Shown here: positions 42,023 to 50,707 of the stretch, one piece after another
Layout: every line of letters starts with the position of its first letter
Numbering within the stretch: position 1 is the first letter of the stretch
Assembly (NCBI GenBank): GCA_036961295.1
Contig: JBALVX010000001.1
Coordinates: forward strand, 1 to 64,000
Direction of reading: 5' to 3'
Source of the DNA: JAGPUQ01 sp036961295
Lineage (GTDB): Bacteria > Pseudomonadota > Gammaproteobacteria > Pseudomonadales > Porticoccaceae
Length of the DNA: 64,000 nucleotides
Notes under the pieces: model-generated
The model's input: only the letters and a program-made list of their open reading frames with translations
Database searches by the model: none
What the model was told of the DNA's origin: nothing
Program-made: the position numbers and the translations under genes

Positions 42023-42889
42023 ATGACGCGACGATTAAAAATCGCACCACTGATCTTCGTTCAGGTGGAAATGACATGGTCACCACTTCCAGACCCAAAT
42101 GTACTTAATGTAGACGAGCTTACTCAATTTCATCGCGCTCTGCAGAAGCTGGGGTTTTCTCAGAAGCAGGAATTAGAGTTCACTTGGCAGGAGCTATCTT
42201 TATCCGGTGCTGATAGCGCCCTAAAATCTAGGAGCCAAATCAGACATATTTTTTCGAACCCGGAAAGGGACTGTCAAGTAGAGATAACCAGAGAGAAAGT
42301 ATCCATAAAGCAAAGCCGGTATGCAGGGTTTGAAGCATTGTTTACTTTGGCTAAGGACGTGATTTCGTTATTGGAGGCTGTCGAGGATATTCGCAATACT
42401 GGAGTTGGTGTTGTATCAATTCATTATGTTGATTTATTTATACCTAGCAAAGGGCGTCAACTTGAGGAATATGTTAGCTCGCAGTTGATTCCTTTCTCTC
42501 CAGCACTAAGCAATATTCTAGCGAAACAGAGAACCGCATCTTCAGTTATACTCTTGGAAAAGAGTGACGCTAAGATACGGGATATAGCTGTTAGGCTAAA
42601 TATCTATCAAGCAGATGGGGGCAAGATGCCAATCTTTGTCCCCGTTGAGCTGCAAGAGCAGCAGCAGGAAGCTGCTATGCGTTTATTTCTACCTGAAATT
42701 GATTTTGATGAAAATGTTGAATATGGCCTGATGGATATTAGGCATGCTAGTAAATTTGTGAAACAAGAAAAATTTGGTGATGTTAACAAAGGCGAGGAGC
42801 TTAGATCGCTATACCAAATAGCAAGTAATGTTTTTTGGGATATATTATCTGAACCAGCGAAGGAGGAGTGGGGTTATTCCGATGAATAA
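42023..42889 (+). CDS. TIGR04255-like protein (cargo gene 1)
   Basis: A 288-residue soluble protein starting ATG behind AAGGGA. The C-terminal half resembles the sporadically distributed TIGR04255 family: VGVVSIHYVDLF, LMDIRHASKF, LYQIASNVFWDILSEPAKEEWG. No catalytic motif is known for the family. The gene is AT-rich compared with the integrase. Its stop overlaps the next start by 8 nt, so translation is coupled. Sporadic distribution and location beside an att site suit a defence or addiction role, but that is inference. Confidence 0.65.
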   Translation: MTRRLKIAPLIFVQVEMTWSPLPDPNVLNVDELTQFHRALQKLGFSQKQELEFTWQELSLSGADSALKSRSQIRHIFSNPERDCQVEITREKVSIKQSRYAGFEALFTLAKDVISLLEAVEDIRNTGVGVVSIHYVDLFIPSKGRQLEEYVSSQLIPFSPALSNILAKQRTASSVILLEKSDAKIRDIAVRLNIYQADGGKMPIFVPVELQEQQQEAAMRLFLPEIDFDENVEYGLMDIRHASKFVKQEKFGDVNKGEELRSLYQIASNVFWDILSEPAKEEWGYSDE

Positions 42890-43487
42890 TGGAGCGTCAA
42901 CGGCAACAAGAAGTCTTGAGTCTCACACAAGGTTAGTGTTGTTGCCTGTGCATAAAACTACGGTCGCTAAGGACGTAAGCTGGCCCTCGCGTCCAGAAAG
43001 CGACGACGGCTACGGCTTTAAGTTAGTTGTCCTCGGCTTTTCTGCAAACCCTACAAATGGGGTTGTGGGCATTAGCCCACAACAATTAGAAGACGAGAAT
43101 GTATGCGATAGAGTCATTGAATTAGATCGCTCTTTAAATCTGCCTAGAAAGTTACTGGCGGAAGCTCTCCAAATATCGAGGACAACGCTATACGATCTTC
43201 TTAACGGGGCTAATCGAGAGTATAGAAATGAGGCTAGACTGAATAAGATGGAGTACGCAGCATCAATTATTCGCAAATCAACTGATTACCCAATTGGACG
43301 TAGTGCGATTGCGGTAAAGATTGATGGCAGTTCGTTGTCCGACGTATTGAAAGCAGATGATATTAGCTCTTCGGCTGTTGAGCAATTCGCAGTAGCAATT
43401 AACGCTATTAAAGAGAGAGAACGACTTGCCGAAGAGGATATATCGTCCAAAAATGAGCAGTATGCTCAAACGCAATTCACGGGATAG
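42882..43487 (+). CDS. HTH protein (cargo gene 2)
   Basis: A 201-residue protein starting ATG 42882 within the end of gene 1, behind AAGGAGGAG. An HTH is seen at LPRKLLAEALQISRTTLYDLLNG, followed by NKMEYAASIIRKSTDYPIGRSAIAVKIDG, an arrangement reminiscent of Xre-type antitoxins with a C-terminal extension. The N terminus (about 80 residues) is unlike known families. It could repress the operon through the repeats at 41945-41967 or neutralise a partner. Cargo gene 3 starts 5 bp after its stop. Confidence 0.6.
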   Translation: MNNGASTATRSLESHTRLVLLPVHKTTVAKDVSWPSRPESDDGYGFKLVVLGFSANPTNGVVGISPQQLEDENVCDRVIELDRSLNLPRKLLAEALQISRTTLYDLLNGANREYRNEARLNKMEYAASIIRKSTDYPIGRSAIAVKIDGSSLSDVLKADDISSSAVEQFAVAINAIKERERLAEEDISSKNEQYAQTQFTG

Positions 43488-43492
43488 CATGC

Positions 43493-44302
43493 ATGAGTGC
43501 AGAAGTAGAATGGACTCAGGGCAGCTACTTCAAATTTAGTCACCTATCTGAAGAAACTAAAGCTCAATTTAAAGAAGGTATCCCAGGGCAAGGCAGAATT
43601 CGGGGAACTTCCTTAATTGTAGTAATCTCACAAGATTGTGATATTCAGGCTTCGAGCGGCGTCGAGTTTTATGTTCAGCTGATGGTGGCAGAGCGGGTGA
43701 ATTCTACCCCTCCGTTAAATTATCACGCTAGATCATCGCGTTTTCTTGCGCTTGACATAGGCGGGGCCATATTCAAGCTCAAAGCCTTAAAGATTTGCTT
43801 CTTTCCGAAAGAGGCTTTTTTCGAGTGCAAAGAATCTTCTCAAAATAGGGGCGAGTTTGATTTTGAGCAAAAGGAATTGCTGAGACGTTGGTTAGCACAA
43901 CGCTATAACAGAGCCGCTTTACCAGACAGCTTTAACAGACGAATTTCGGGTGTAATAGATCTGTTGCCAAATCAAAAGGTGGATTTGTACTTAAGATTAG
44001 ATAGTGAAGTCGAGAATGAAGACTGCTACGCCGTAGCGATTATTGCGGTCCCATACAAGGGAGCAAATATTGATGCTAAGGGGCAAGTAGAATTGTTCAA
44101 AGATATGGAGTTGCTAGAGATTGCCATAAACAATCAAGGGGGGTTAACTTTTGATAGAGACTGGTTAGACGAAAAGTATTACACATTGGTTATGACCCGC
44201 TCTGATACGCCGCTAGAGGTGTTGGACGAATTTAAAAGATGGAATTTAGACTATATATCCTACAAAGATGATGATTATGGAGTCGGACAAAATGAAGACT
44301 AG
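43493..44302 (+). CDS. Unknown protein with SQDCD motif (cargo gene 3)
   Basis: A 269-residue soluble protein starting ATG 43493. A central motif VVISQDCDIQASSGVEFYVQLMVAERV is preceded by an N-terminal beta-rich QGSYFKFSHL. The Cys-Asp pair and neighbouring acids could be an active site, but no named family is clear to me. It is the last gene before the right att site. Its close spacing to genes 1 and 2 and shared AT-rich composition indicate one operon and shared origin. Confidence 0.55.
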   Translation: MSAEVEWTQGSYFKFSHLSEETKAQFKEGIPGQGRIRGTSLIVVISQDCDIQASSGVEFYVQLMVAERVNSTPPLNYHARSSRFLALDIGGAIFKLKALKICFFPKEAFFECKESSQNRGEFDFEQKELLRRWLAQRYNRAALPDSFNRRISGVIDLLPNQKVDLYLRLDSEVENEDCYAVAIIAVPYKGANIDAKGQVELFKDMELLEIAINNQGGLTFDRDWLDEKYYTLVMTRSDTPLEVLDEFKRWNLDYISYKDDDYGVGQNED

Positions 44303-44309
44303 ATATATT

Positions 44310-44330
44310 TTGGGGGTATTTATGGGGGTA
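44310..44330. promoter_or_regulatory. Candidate integrase arm-type sites, right end
   Basis: TTGGGGGTA (44310-44318) and ATGGGGGTA (44322-44330) repeat the motif found beside the integrase gene. They lie 64-84 bp inside the right att copy. Confidence 0.55.
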
Positions 44331-44393
44331 TATCCGATTGAGCAGTTTTTGAAATCTAACTGTGGTACGCGTTGCGGGTTGTGATGTGGGTGT

Positions 44394-44436
44394 GGCTTTG
44401 GGCACCATGTTAAAGACCAGCACCCTCTGCTGGCGA
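44394..44436 (+). repeat. att site, right 43-bp copy
   Basis: Identical to 37553-37595. It carries the last 14 bases of a tRNA-Leu gene but no complete tRNA, so this is the displaced original 3' end. Confidence 0.95.
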
Positions 44437-44439
44437 TAA

Positions 44440-44466
44440 AAAACCCGCGTAGCAGCGGGTTTTTTG
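44440..44466 (+). terminator. Terminator outside the right att copy
   Basis: ACCCGC (44443-44448) pairs with GCGGGT (44455-44460), followed by T6. It is probably the ancestral terminator of tRNA-Leu, separated from its gene by the insertion. Confidence 0.82.
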
Positions 44467-44587
44467 TGTCTGAACGATAAGTGTGAGCTTGTAACTGTGC
44501 GCTTTTTTATATTGACATCGAAGGGGGCTGGGGAGTATTTTCGGTAAACAAAGGATTTAAAAGTACAAATCAAAAAAGGAGATTTCG

Positions 44588-45043
44588 ATGAAACTCAAAC
44601 CCTTGCTCACTATGCACGCTGACCTTAAGCCGCCCGTCGACGTCGGTCCCGGTCCCTACGGCAACCGCATGATTTTTGATGTCATCGGTGGCACTTTCAC
44701 CGGCGATAAACTGCGCGGTACTTTGCTGCCCAGTGGCGGCGACTGGATATTAATTGACGAGCGGGGCGTCGGTAAGCTCGATGTGAGAATTACTCTCCAG
44801 ACCGAGGATGGCGCGCTACTCTACGTGCAATATCACGGCGTGCTGGCCATGAACGAAGCCGTTAACGTAGCGGTGGGCGGTGGTGAACCCATGGACTTTG
44901 GCGATACCTACTTTATGACGCAGCCGCGCGTGGAAACCGGGGATGAGCGCTACCGTTGGCTCAACGATATTGTCGCGGTCGCCGAAGGTCGGGTAGTCGA
45001 TCACGCGGTTGAATATAAGGTGTACGAGTTGGTTAATGATTAA
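44588..45043 (+). CDS. DUF3237 family protein
   Basis: A 151-residue beta-rich protein. It shows PLLTMHADLKPPVDVGPGPYGNR, GGTFTGDKLRGTLLPSGGDW, and YFMTQPRVETGDERYRWLND, the DUF3237 pattern. Function is unknown; homologues often lie near lipid or aromatic degradation genes. It starts ATG behind AAAAAGGAG and lies between the element and the initiator tRNA. Confidence 0.85.
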   Translation: MKLKPLLTMHADLKPPVDVGPGPYGNRMIFDVIGGTFTGDKLRGTLLPSGGDWILIDERGVGKLDVRITLQTEDGALLYVQYHGVLAMNEAVNVAVGGGEPMDFGDTYFMTQPRVETGDERYRWLNDIVAVAEGRVVDHAVEYKVYELVND

Positions 45044-45342
45044 GGGCTGAATGCCATTCTCAAGTGTATATTTGCGATTGGTACAGAGTTTTACTGAAGT
45101 TGGGTAAAGGGTGCTTATTGGCGATCTTAGCGGCCGCCCATTCAATCCATGAAGAAGAGTCAATTAGTCTTGACCCTGCGGTGCCTGAGACCTATAATCC
45201 CCGGCCCTTGAGTTCAGGCGTTTCAGGGCTTCTGAAGCAAGGGTAAACGGAAGGTTGTTAAGTGGGTTTGATAGTTGTGTTGTGGCCAGTTATGGGGCTG
45301 CATCGTCAAAGCCAAAACCGGAAGTTGGAAACCAGTTAATGA

Positions 45343-45419
<77 letters not shown>

Positions 45420-45459
45420 AACTTTGGCTCGAAGCTTTGCTTCGGCTAAATGGTACGTT

Positions 45460-45486
45460 AAAGCCCCTGGTTTCAGGGGCTTTTTG
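45460..45486 (+). terminator. Terminator between tRNA-fMet and rimP
   Basis: AAGCCCCTG pairs with CAGGGGCTT, followed by TTTT. It may attenuate read-through from the tRNA into the rimP operon. Confidence 0.8.
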
Positions 45487-45595
45487 TTTATAGGGTGTTC
45501 GGTTTATTTAGAGCTGAGGCCTTGTTAAAGATTCGATTTCAGGCTTGCGCCAGCGGTATCTTACGCAGGTAAAATGCAGGTCCGGAGGACAGAGA

Positions 45596-46051
45596 TTGGC
45601 AAGGCAAGATGAAACCTTAAATGCGTTGATAGCGCCGGTAGTTGAGGCCCTGGATTGTAAGCTCTGGGGTCTTGAATATAACACTGGCGGTCGATACAGC
45701 GTGTTGCGGATTTATATTGACCGCGAGAGTGGCATCGGCATCGACGAATGCGAGAACGTAAGCCGCCAGGTGAGTAGCTTGCTGGATGTGGAAGAGGTGA
45801 TTACAGGGCAATATACCCTTGAGGTATCGTCACCAGGTTTGGATAGACCCCTGTATAATTTGACGCAGTATCAGCAATTTGCTGGCGAAGATATTAAGCT
45901 GCGTTTGCGTATTCCCTTTGAGGGACAGCGCAAGTTTCACGGGCGGCTTAATGGTGTTGAGGGCGACGATGTCGTGCTCATGGTAGAAGACAACGAGTAT
46001 TTGTTCCCGGTGGATAACATCGAACGTGCAACTGTAGTCCCGCGCTTTTAG
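45596..46051 (+). CDS. rimP: Ribosome maturation factor RimP
   Basis: RimP supports 30S maturation. I chose TTG 45596, with GGAGG eight bases upstream, giving the usual 151 residues; the longer ORF from 45545 adds 17 residues without similarity. Family segments are LNALIAPVVEALDCKLWGLE and the VSSPGLDRPLYN loop. First gene of the rimP-nusA-infB-rbfA-truB operon. Confidence 0.94.
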   Translation: MARQDETLNALIAPVVEALDCKLWGLEYNTGGRYSVLRIYIDRESGIGIDECENVSRQVSSLLDVEEVITGQYTLEVSSPGLDRPLYNLTQYQQFAGEDIKLRLRIPFEGQRKFHGRLNGVEGDDVVLMVEDNEYLFPVDNIERATVVPRF

Positions 46052-46075
46052 CGGGGGTGACCGAGAGATAAATGG

Positions 46076-47599
46076 ATGGAAAATGAAATCCTGTTGGTTG
46101 CGGAAGCGGTCTCTAACGAGAAAGGCGTTTCCCAAGAGGTAATTTTTGAGGCTCTCGAGCAGGCGCTCGCGATGGCCACCAAAAAACGCTATGACGAAGA
46201 CTCGAACATCCGTGTGATGATCGATCGTCAGACCGGCGAGTACGCGAGTTTTCGCTGGTGGGACGTGGTCGACGACGAAACCATGGCCGAGCTGGGTACC
46301 CAGCTCACCACCGAGGAAGCGATTGAGAAAGATCCTGCGCTGAAGCCGGGTGACAGCCATGAAGAGCCAATCGACAATGTCGAGTTTGGCCGCATCGCCG
46401 CGCAAATCGCCAAGCAAGTTATCGTGCAAAAAGTGCGCGATGCTGAGCGTGCGCTGGTAGCCGAAAAATACAGTAATCGCATCGGTGAATTGATTAGCGG
46501 TACGGTTAAAAAAGTCACCCGCGAACATGTCATTATTGATCTGGGTAACAACGCCGAGGGCTTGCTGCCCCGCGAAGAATTGGTGGGTCGCGAAGTGTTT
46601 CGCGTCAACGACCGGGTTCGTACTGTGCTGCTGGAAATTCGCCCCGAAGGTCGAGGCCCGGTATTGCTGCTGAGCCGCAAATGCAATGAAATGTTGCTGG
46701 AATTATTTAATATTGAAGTGCCGGAAATTGCCGAGCAAGTGATTGAGATTCGCGCAGTAGCGCGGGACCCTGGCTCGCGCGCAAAAATTGCCGTTAAAAC
46801 TAACGATGGTCGCATGGACCCCATTGGTGCCTGCGTAGGTATGCGCGGTGCACGGGTGCAAGCGGTATCCAACGAGCTCGATGGTGAGCGCATCGATATC
46901 GTGCTGTGGGACGATAACCCCGCACAGCTGGTGATCAACGCGATGGCGCCTGCCGAAGTTGAATCCATTATTGTCGATGAAGATCGACACACTATGGATG
47001 TCGCGGTTGCCGAAGAGAACCTGGCTCAGGCCATTGGCCGAGGCGGCCAAAACGTACGCCTGGCAACCGAAATGACGACGTGGAATATCAATGTCATGAC
47101 GGTGGATGACATTAATTCCAAGCAGGAAGAAGAAGCGGGCGGCATTGTCGAAAGCTTTATGGAAAAACTCGATATCGACGAAGATGTCGCTATCGTGCTG
47201 GTTGAAGAAGGTTTTACTACGCTGGAAGAAGTTGCCTACGTACCCCTGGAAGAAATGGCGGGTATCGATGGTTTTGACGAAGAGATTGCCGAGGAGCTAC
47301 GCGCTCGAGCTAAGGACGCATTGTTAACTAATGCCCTGGCATCGGAAGAAGAATTAGCGAATGCCAAACCGGCGGAAGACCTGCTAGGTATGGCCGGTAT
47401 GGATCAGACGCTAGCTTATACGCTCGCGGCTAAGGGTATTGTCACCATGGAAGACCTGGCTGAACTGGCCGTTGATGACTTGCTCGAAATAGAAGAAATG
47501 GAAGCGGAGCGTGCGGCGGAATTAATTATGACTGCTCGCGCGCCCTGGTTTGAAGATGAGCCTGAGACAGGCGAAAGTGTTGCGGAAGATCAAGCCTGA
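46076..47599 (+). CDS. nusA: Transcription termination/antitermination protein NusA
   Basis: An RNA polymerase-binding elongation factor of 507 residues. Domains in order: N-terminal polymerase-binding region, S1 domain (ISGTVKKVTREHVIIDLGNNAEGLL), two KH domains (GACVGMRGARVQAV and AQAIGRGGQNVRLA), and two acidic repeats at the C terminus (from about VAIVLVEEGF), as in E. coli. Start ATG; 24 bp after rimP. Confidence 0.97.
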   Translation: MENEILLVAEAVSNEKGVSQEVIFEALEQALAMATKKRYDEDSNIRVMIDRQTGEYASFRWWDVVDDETMAELGTQLTTEEAIEKDPALKPGDSHEEPIDNVEFGRIAAQIAKQVIVQKVRDAERALVAEKYSNRIGELISGTVKKVTREHVIIDLGNNAEGLLPREELVGREVFRVNDRVRTVLLEIRPEGRGPVLLLSRKCNEMLLELFNIEVPEIAEQVIEIRAVARDPGSRAKIAVKTNDGRMDPIGACVGMRGARVQAVSNELDGERIDIVLWDDNPAQLVINAMAPAEVESIIVDEDRHTMDVAVAEENLAQAIGRGGQNVRLATEMTTWNINVMTVDDINSKQEEEAGGIVESFMEKLDIDEDVAIVLVEEGFTTLEEVAYVPLEEMAGIDGFDEEIAEELRARAKDALLTNALASEEELANAKPAEDLLGMAGMDQTLAYTLAAKGIVTMEDLAELAVDDLLEIEEMEAERAAELIMTARAPWFEDEPETGESVAEDQA

Positions 47600-47632
47600 T
47601 TATTAAGCGCGCTAACCGAGGGATAGATTTAC

Positions 47633-50254
47633 ATGGCTGAAGTGACTGTCACCGAACTAGCCGACGTGGTCGGCGCCTCCGTAGAACGACTGCTGAAACA
47701 AATGCAGGAAGCCGGGCTGTCACACAGCTCTGCAGAAGAAACCGTCAACGATGAAGACAAGCAAAAGCTGCTGGTCTATCTAAAAGGTTTGCACGGTGAG
47801 CAGGCCGACGAACCACGCAAAATTACCTTGCGCCGCAAAAGTGTCAGTACGCTTAAAGCCGGGGCGGGTAGAAAAACCGTTAATGTCGAAGTTCGTAAGA
47901 AGCGCACCTACGTTAAGCGCGATCTTGAACCAGAAACGGTATCTGCACCTGCTCCTGAACCCGTACTTGAGCCCGTATCTGAATCGGTACCTGAATCTGT
48001 AGAACCTGCGGTTGTTGAGGAAGTTCCTACTCCTGCTCCAGCTCCGAAACCCGCCACACCCCTGGCGGGCAAGCGCGTGTCGTTGCTCGACGGCGTCGAG
48101 GACAAGCGCCTGGCGGCGATAAGCAATCGTAAAAAAGCTGAAGCAGAGCGTGTGCGATCGGTTGAAGAAGCTCGACAGGAGCGCTTGCAACAAGAGCAAG
48201 CAGACAAGGATAAGAAGGCGGGGACGAAACCGTCTGCGCCCGGTGCTGCTGCCCCCGCTGAAGATACGAAGCCGGGTAAGCGTCGCGAAAAGCATTTTGA
48301 AGATAAGCCTGTTGTTGAGGCAGAAGAAAAACCTAAAAAGAAAAAATCAATTAAAGGTGCGCGTAAAAAGCGCCCCGAAGACTTGCTTGCCGAGGCGGCA
48401 TTAGAGGATGACGAGGGTGGTCGACCTCGCCTGAAATCGAAGCAGCCGATCGTCAAAATCAAAAATGTTCACGTGTTTAAAAAACCGACTGAAAAAACCA
48501 CGCATAGCGTCGAAATTCCCGAGCAAATATCCGTCAGCGACCTGGCTCAACGCATGTCGGTGAAAGGTGTCGCGGTGGTAAAAGAGCTGATGAAGCTCGG
48601 CACGATGGCAACTATTAACGAAGTTATTGAGCAGGACGTCGCCGTACTGGTGGTAGAAGAATTGGGTCATACCCCGGTGCTGGTTTCGGCCACCCATGAA
48701 GAAGATCGATTCCGCGATGATATCGTCACCGAAGAAGGTGTCGAGTTACCTCGTGCGCCTGTAGTTACGGTGATGGGCCACGTCGATCACGGCAAAACCT
48801 CATTGCTCGATTGTATTCGCAAATCCCGTGTCGCCTCCGGCGAAGCGGGCGGTATTACCCAGCATATTGGCGCGTATCACGTTGATACTCCGAAAGGCAT
48901 GGTGACCTTCCTCGATACTCCTGGTCACGCGGCGTTTACCGCCATGCGTGCTCGTGGTGCTCAGTCTACCGATGTGGTGATTCTGGTGGTTGCCGCCGAC
49001 GATGGCGTGATGCCGCAGACCGAAGAAGCGGTTAAACATGCGCGCGCAGCCGGTGTGCCACTGGTCGTCGCCATTAATAAAATGGATAAAGAGGGTGCCA
49101 ATCCGGATCAGGTCATTAACGAACTGGCCGTGTTGGAAGTCGTACCTGAAGAATGGGGCGGCGATACCCAGTTTATAAAAGTCTCTGCCTTGACCGGTGA
49201 CGGCATTGAAGCCCTGCTCGAAGCGGTATTGTTGCAAGCTGAATTACTTGAATTAACCGCGCCAGTCGAAGTGCCCGCACGCGGGGTGATTGTTGAAGCG
49301 CGTATTGATAAAGGTCGTGGTGTCGTAGCGACAGCGCTGATACAGGCGGGCACGTTAAGCCAGGGTGATTTTGTCCTCGCTGGTGAAAGTGTCGGTAAAG
49401 TACGCGCCATGATTGGCGACGATGGTAAAGCGATAAAAGCTGCGGGGCCGTCGATTCCGGTTGAGATTTTAGGGCTCGATACGCCACCCAATGCGGGCGA
49501 TGAATTTTTTGTTACTGCCGATGAGCGCAAGGCCCGCGAAATTGCGGAACTGCGACAGCATAAAGCGCGCGACGAACGCATGACGCGCCAGCAAGTCGCT
49601 AACCTTGAGAACATGTTTGCCGGTTTCGAAGGCGGCGAGCAACGGGTTTTACCACTGGTCGTCAAAACCGATGTGCGTGGTTCTTTGGAAGCCATTCTCG
49701 CGGCCTTACACGATTTTACGACCGATGAGGTTGGCGTCAATATTGTCACTTCCGGGGTTGGTGGTTTAACCGAGTCCGATATTAATTTGGCAGTGACTAC
49801 CGGTGCCGTGGTACTGGGCTTTAACGTGCGCGCCGATGCCGCCGCGCGTAAAGTGGTTGAATCCGAAGGCGTGGATCTGCGCTACTACAGCGTGATTTAT
49901 CAGTTACTCGACGAAGTGAAGCAAGCGTTGTCGGGCATGCTGGATCCGGAAATGCGCGAAGAAATTGTCGGTATCGCTGAAGTTCGCGATGTCTTCAGTT
50001 CGCCCAAGTTCGGCCACATTGCCGGTTGTATGGTGATTGAAGGTACGGTGTCTCGCGACAAGCCCATCCGTGTATTGCGCGACAGCGTAGTGATTTATCA
50101 GGGTGAGCTGGAATCCTTACGGCGCTTTAAAGACGATGTTAAAGACGTACGCAACGGTACTGAGTGCGGTATTGGCGTTAAGGATTACAAAGACGTTAAG
50201 CCCGGTGATCAGATCGAAGTTTACGAAATTCAGTACATCGACCGAGAACTCTAG
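47633..50254 (+). CDS. infB: Translation initiation factor IF-2
   Basis: IF-2 is the GTPase that places fMet-tRNA on the 30S subunit. The 873-residue protein has an IF2-N helical domain, a long low-complexity linker (repeated PEPV/SEPV units, then Lys/Glu-rich) and the GTPase core with G1 GHVDHGKT, G3 DTPGHAAF and G4 NKMD. Domain IV ends the protein. The linker repeats resemble the short duplications seen elsewhere in the window. Start ATG 33 bp after nusA. Confidence 0.98.
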   Translation: MAEVTVTELADVVGASVERLLKQMQEAGLSHSSAEETVNDEDKQKLLVYLKGLHGEQADEPRKITLRRKSVSTLKAGAGRKTVNVEVRKKRTYVKRDLEPETVSAPAPEPVLEPVSESVPESVEPAVVEEVPTPAPAPKPATPLAGKRVSLLDGVEDKRLAAISNRKKAEAERVRSVEEARQERLQQEQADKDKKAGTKPSAPGAAAPAEDTKPGKRREKHFEDKPVVEAEEKPKKKKSIKGARKKRPEDLLAEAALEDDEGGRPRLKSKQPIVKIKNVHVFKKPTEKTTHSVEIPEQISVSDLAQRMSVKGVAVVKELMKLGTMATINEVIEQDVAVLVVEELGHTPVLVSATHEEDRFRDDIVTEEGVELPRAPVVTVMGHVDHGKTSLLDCIRKSRVASGEAGGITQHIGAYHVDTPKGMVTFLDTPGHAAFTAMRARGAQSTDVVILVVAADDGVMPQTEEAVKHARAAGVPLVVAINKMDKEGANPDQVINELAVLEVVPEEWGGDTQFIKVSALTGDGIEALLEAVLLQAELLELTAPVEVPARGVIVEARIDKGRGVVATALIQAGTLSQGDFVLAGESVGKVRAMIGDDGKAIKAAGPSIPVEILGLDTPPNAGDEFFVTADERKAREIAELRQHKARDERMTRQQVANLENMFAGFEGGEQRVLPLVVKTDVRGSLEAILAALHDFTTDEVGVNIVTSGVGGLTESDINLAVTTGAVVLGFNVRADAAARKVVESEGVDLRYYSVIYQLLDEVKQALSGMLDPEMREEIVGIAEVRDVFSSPKFGHIAGCMVIEGTVSRDKPIRVLRDSVVIYQGELESLRRFKDDVKDVRNGTECGIGVKDYKDVKPGDQIEVYEIQYIDREL

Positions 50255-50268
50255 GGCGGGATTAAACG

Positions 50269-50706
50269 ATGCCGAGAGAGTTCAGTCGCAGTGAACGGGT
50301 TGCCGATGCCCTACAGAGAGAATTAGCGCAGCTGATTCGCACCGACGTTAATGATCCCCGTGTTGGCATGGTTAATGTCACTGGGGTGGATGTCAATCGC
50401 GATCTGGCGGTGGCGAAAGTATACGTCAGCTTTATCGAAGATCGCGAAGACCAGGCCATTAAGGACGCGGTTGCCGCGCTTAACGGCGCTGCGGGTTATT
50501 TGCGCTCTCAGTTGGCGAGCCGCATGACCATGCGCAGCGTGCCAACACTCAAATTCTTCTACGATGCTACCGCTAAAACGGGTCAATATCTGTCGGCATT
50601 AATTGATCGGGCCGTGGCAAGTGACAGTCTCACTAACGATAGTGTCGCCGTAGATAGTAAAGCTATTGATGGTAAGACTGACCACAAGAAACAGGACGCC
50701 GAATAG
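50269..50706 (+). CDS. rbfA: Ribosome-binding factor A
   Basis: RbfA is a cold-shock-linked 30S assembly factor. KH-like core: RVADALQRELAQLIR, DVNDPRVGMVNVTGVDVNRDLAVAKVYVS, LRSQLASRMTMRSVPTLKFFYD. The C-terminal tail of about 30 residues is Ser/Asp/Lys-rich. 145 residues, 14 bp after infB. truB follows directly. Confidence 0.96.
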   Translation: MPREFSRSERVADALQRELAQLIRTDVNDPRVGMVNVTGVDVNRDLAVAKVYVSFIEDREDQAIKDAVAALNGAAGYLRSQLASRMTMRSVPTLKFFYDATAKTGQYLSALIDRAVASDSLTNDSVAVDSKAIDGKTDHKKQDAE

Positions 50707-50707
50707 A

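Larger units (their letters stand above)
37596..44436 (+). mobile_element. tRNA-Leu-integrated element of about 6.8 kb
   Basis: The element is defined by exact 43-bp direct repeats, the first being the tRNA-Leu 3' end. It encodes a P4-type tyrosine integrase next to the left end, an AlpA-like regulator, small unknown genes, a repeat-rich non-coding region and a three-gene cargo operon beside the right end. No replication primase, capsid or conjugation gene is visible, so if mobile it should depend on a helper or simply excise and be passively transferred. The flanking order (secG-leuU versus fMet-rimP) shows clean insertion into backbone. Confidence 0.9.

Noticed and set aside
45064..45246. 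60-codon plus-strand ORF before tRNA-fMet
   Set aside because: It starts with no ribosome site, has no family and lies between DUF3237 and the tRNA. Possibly a remnant, but not supported.
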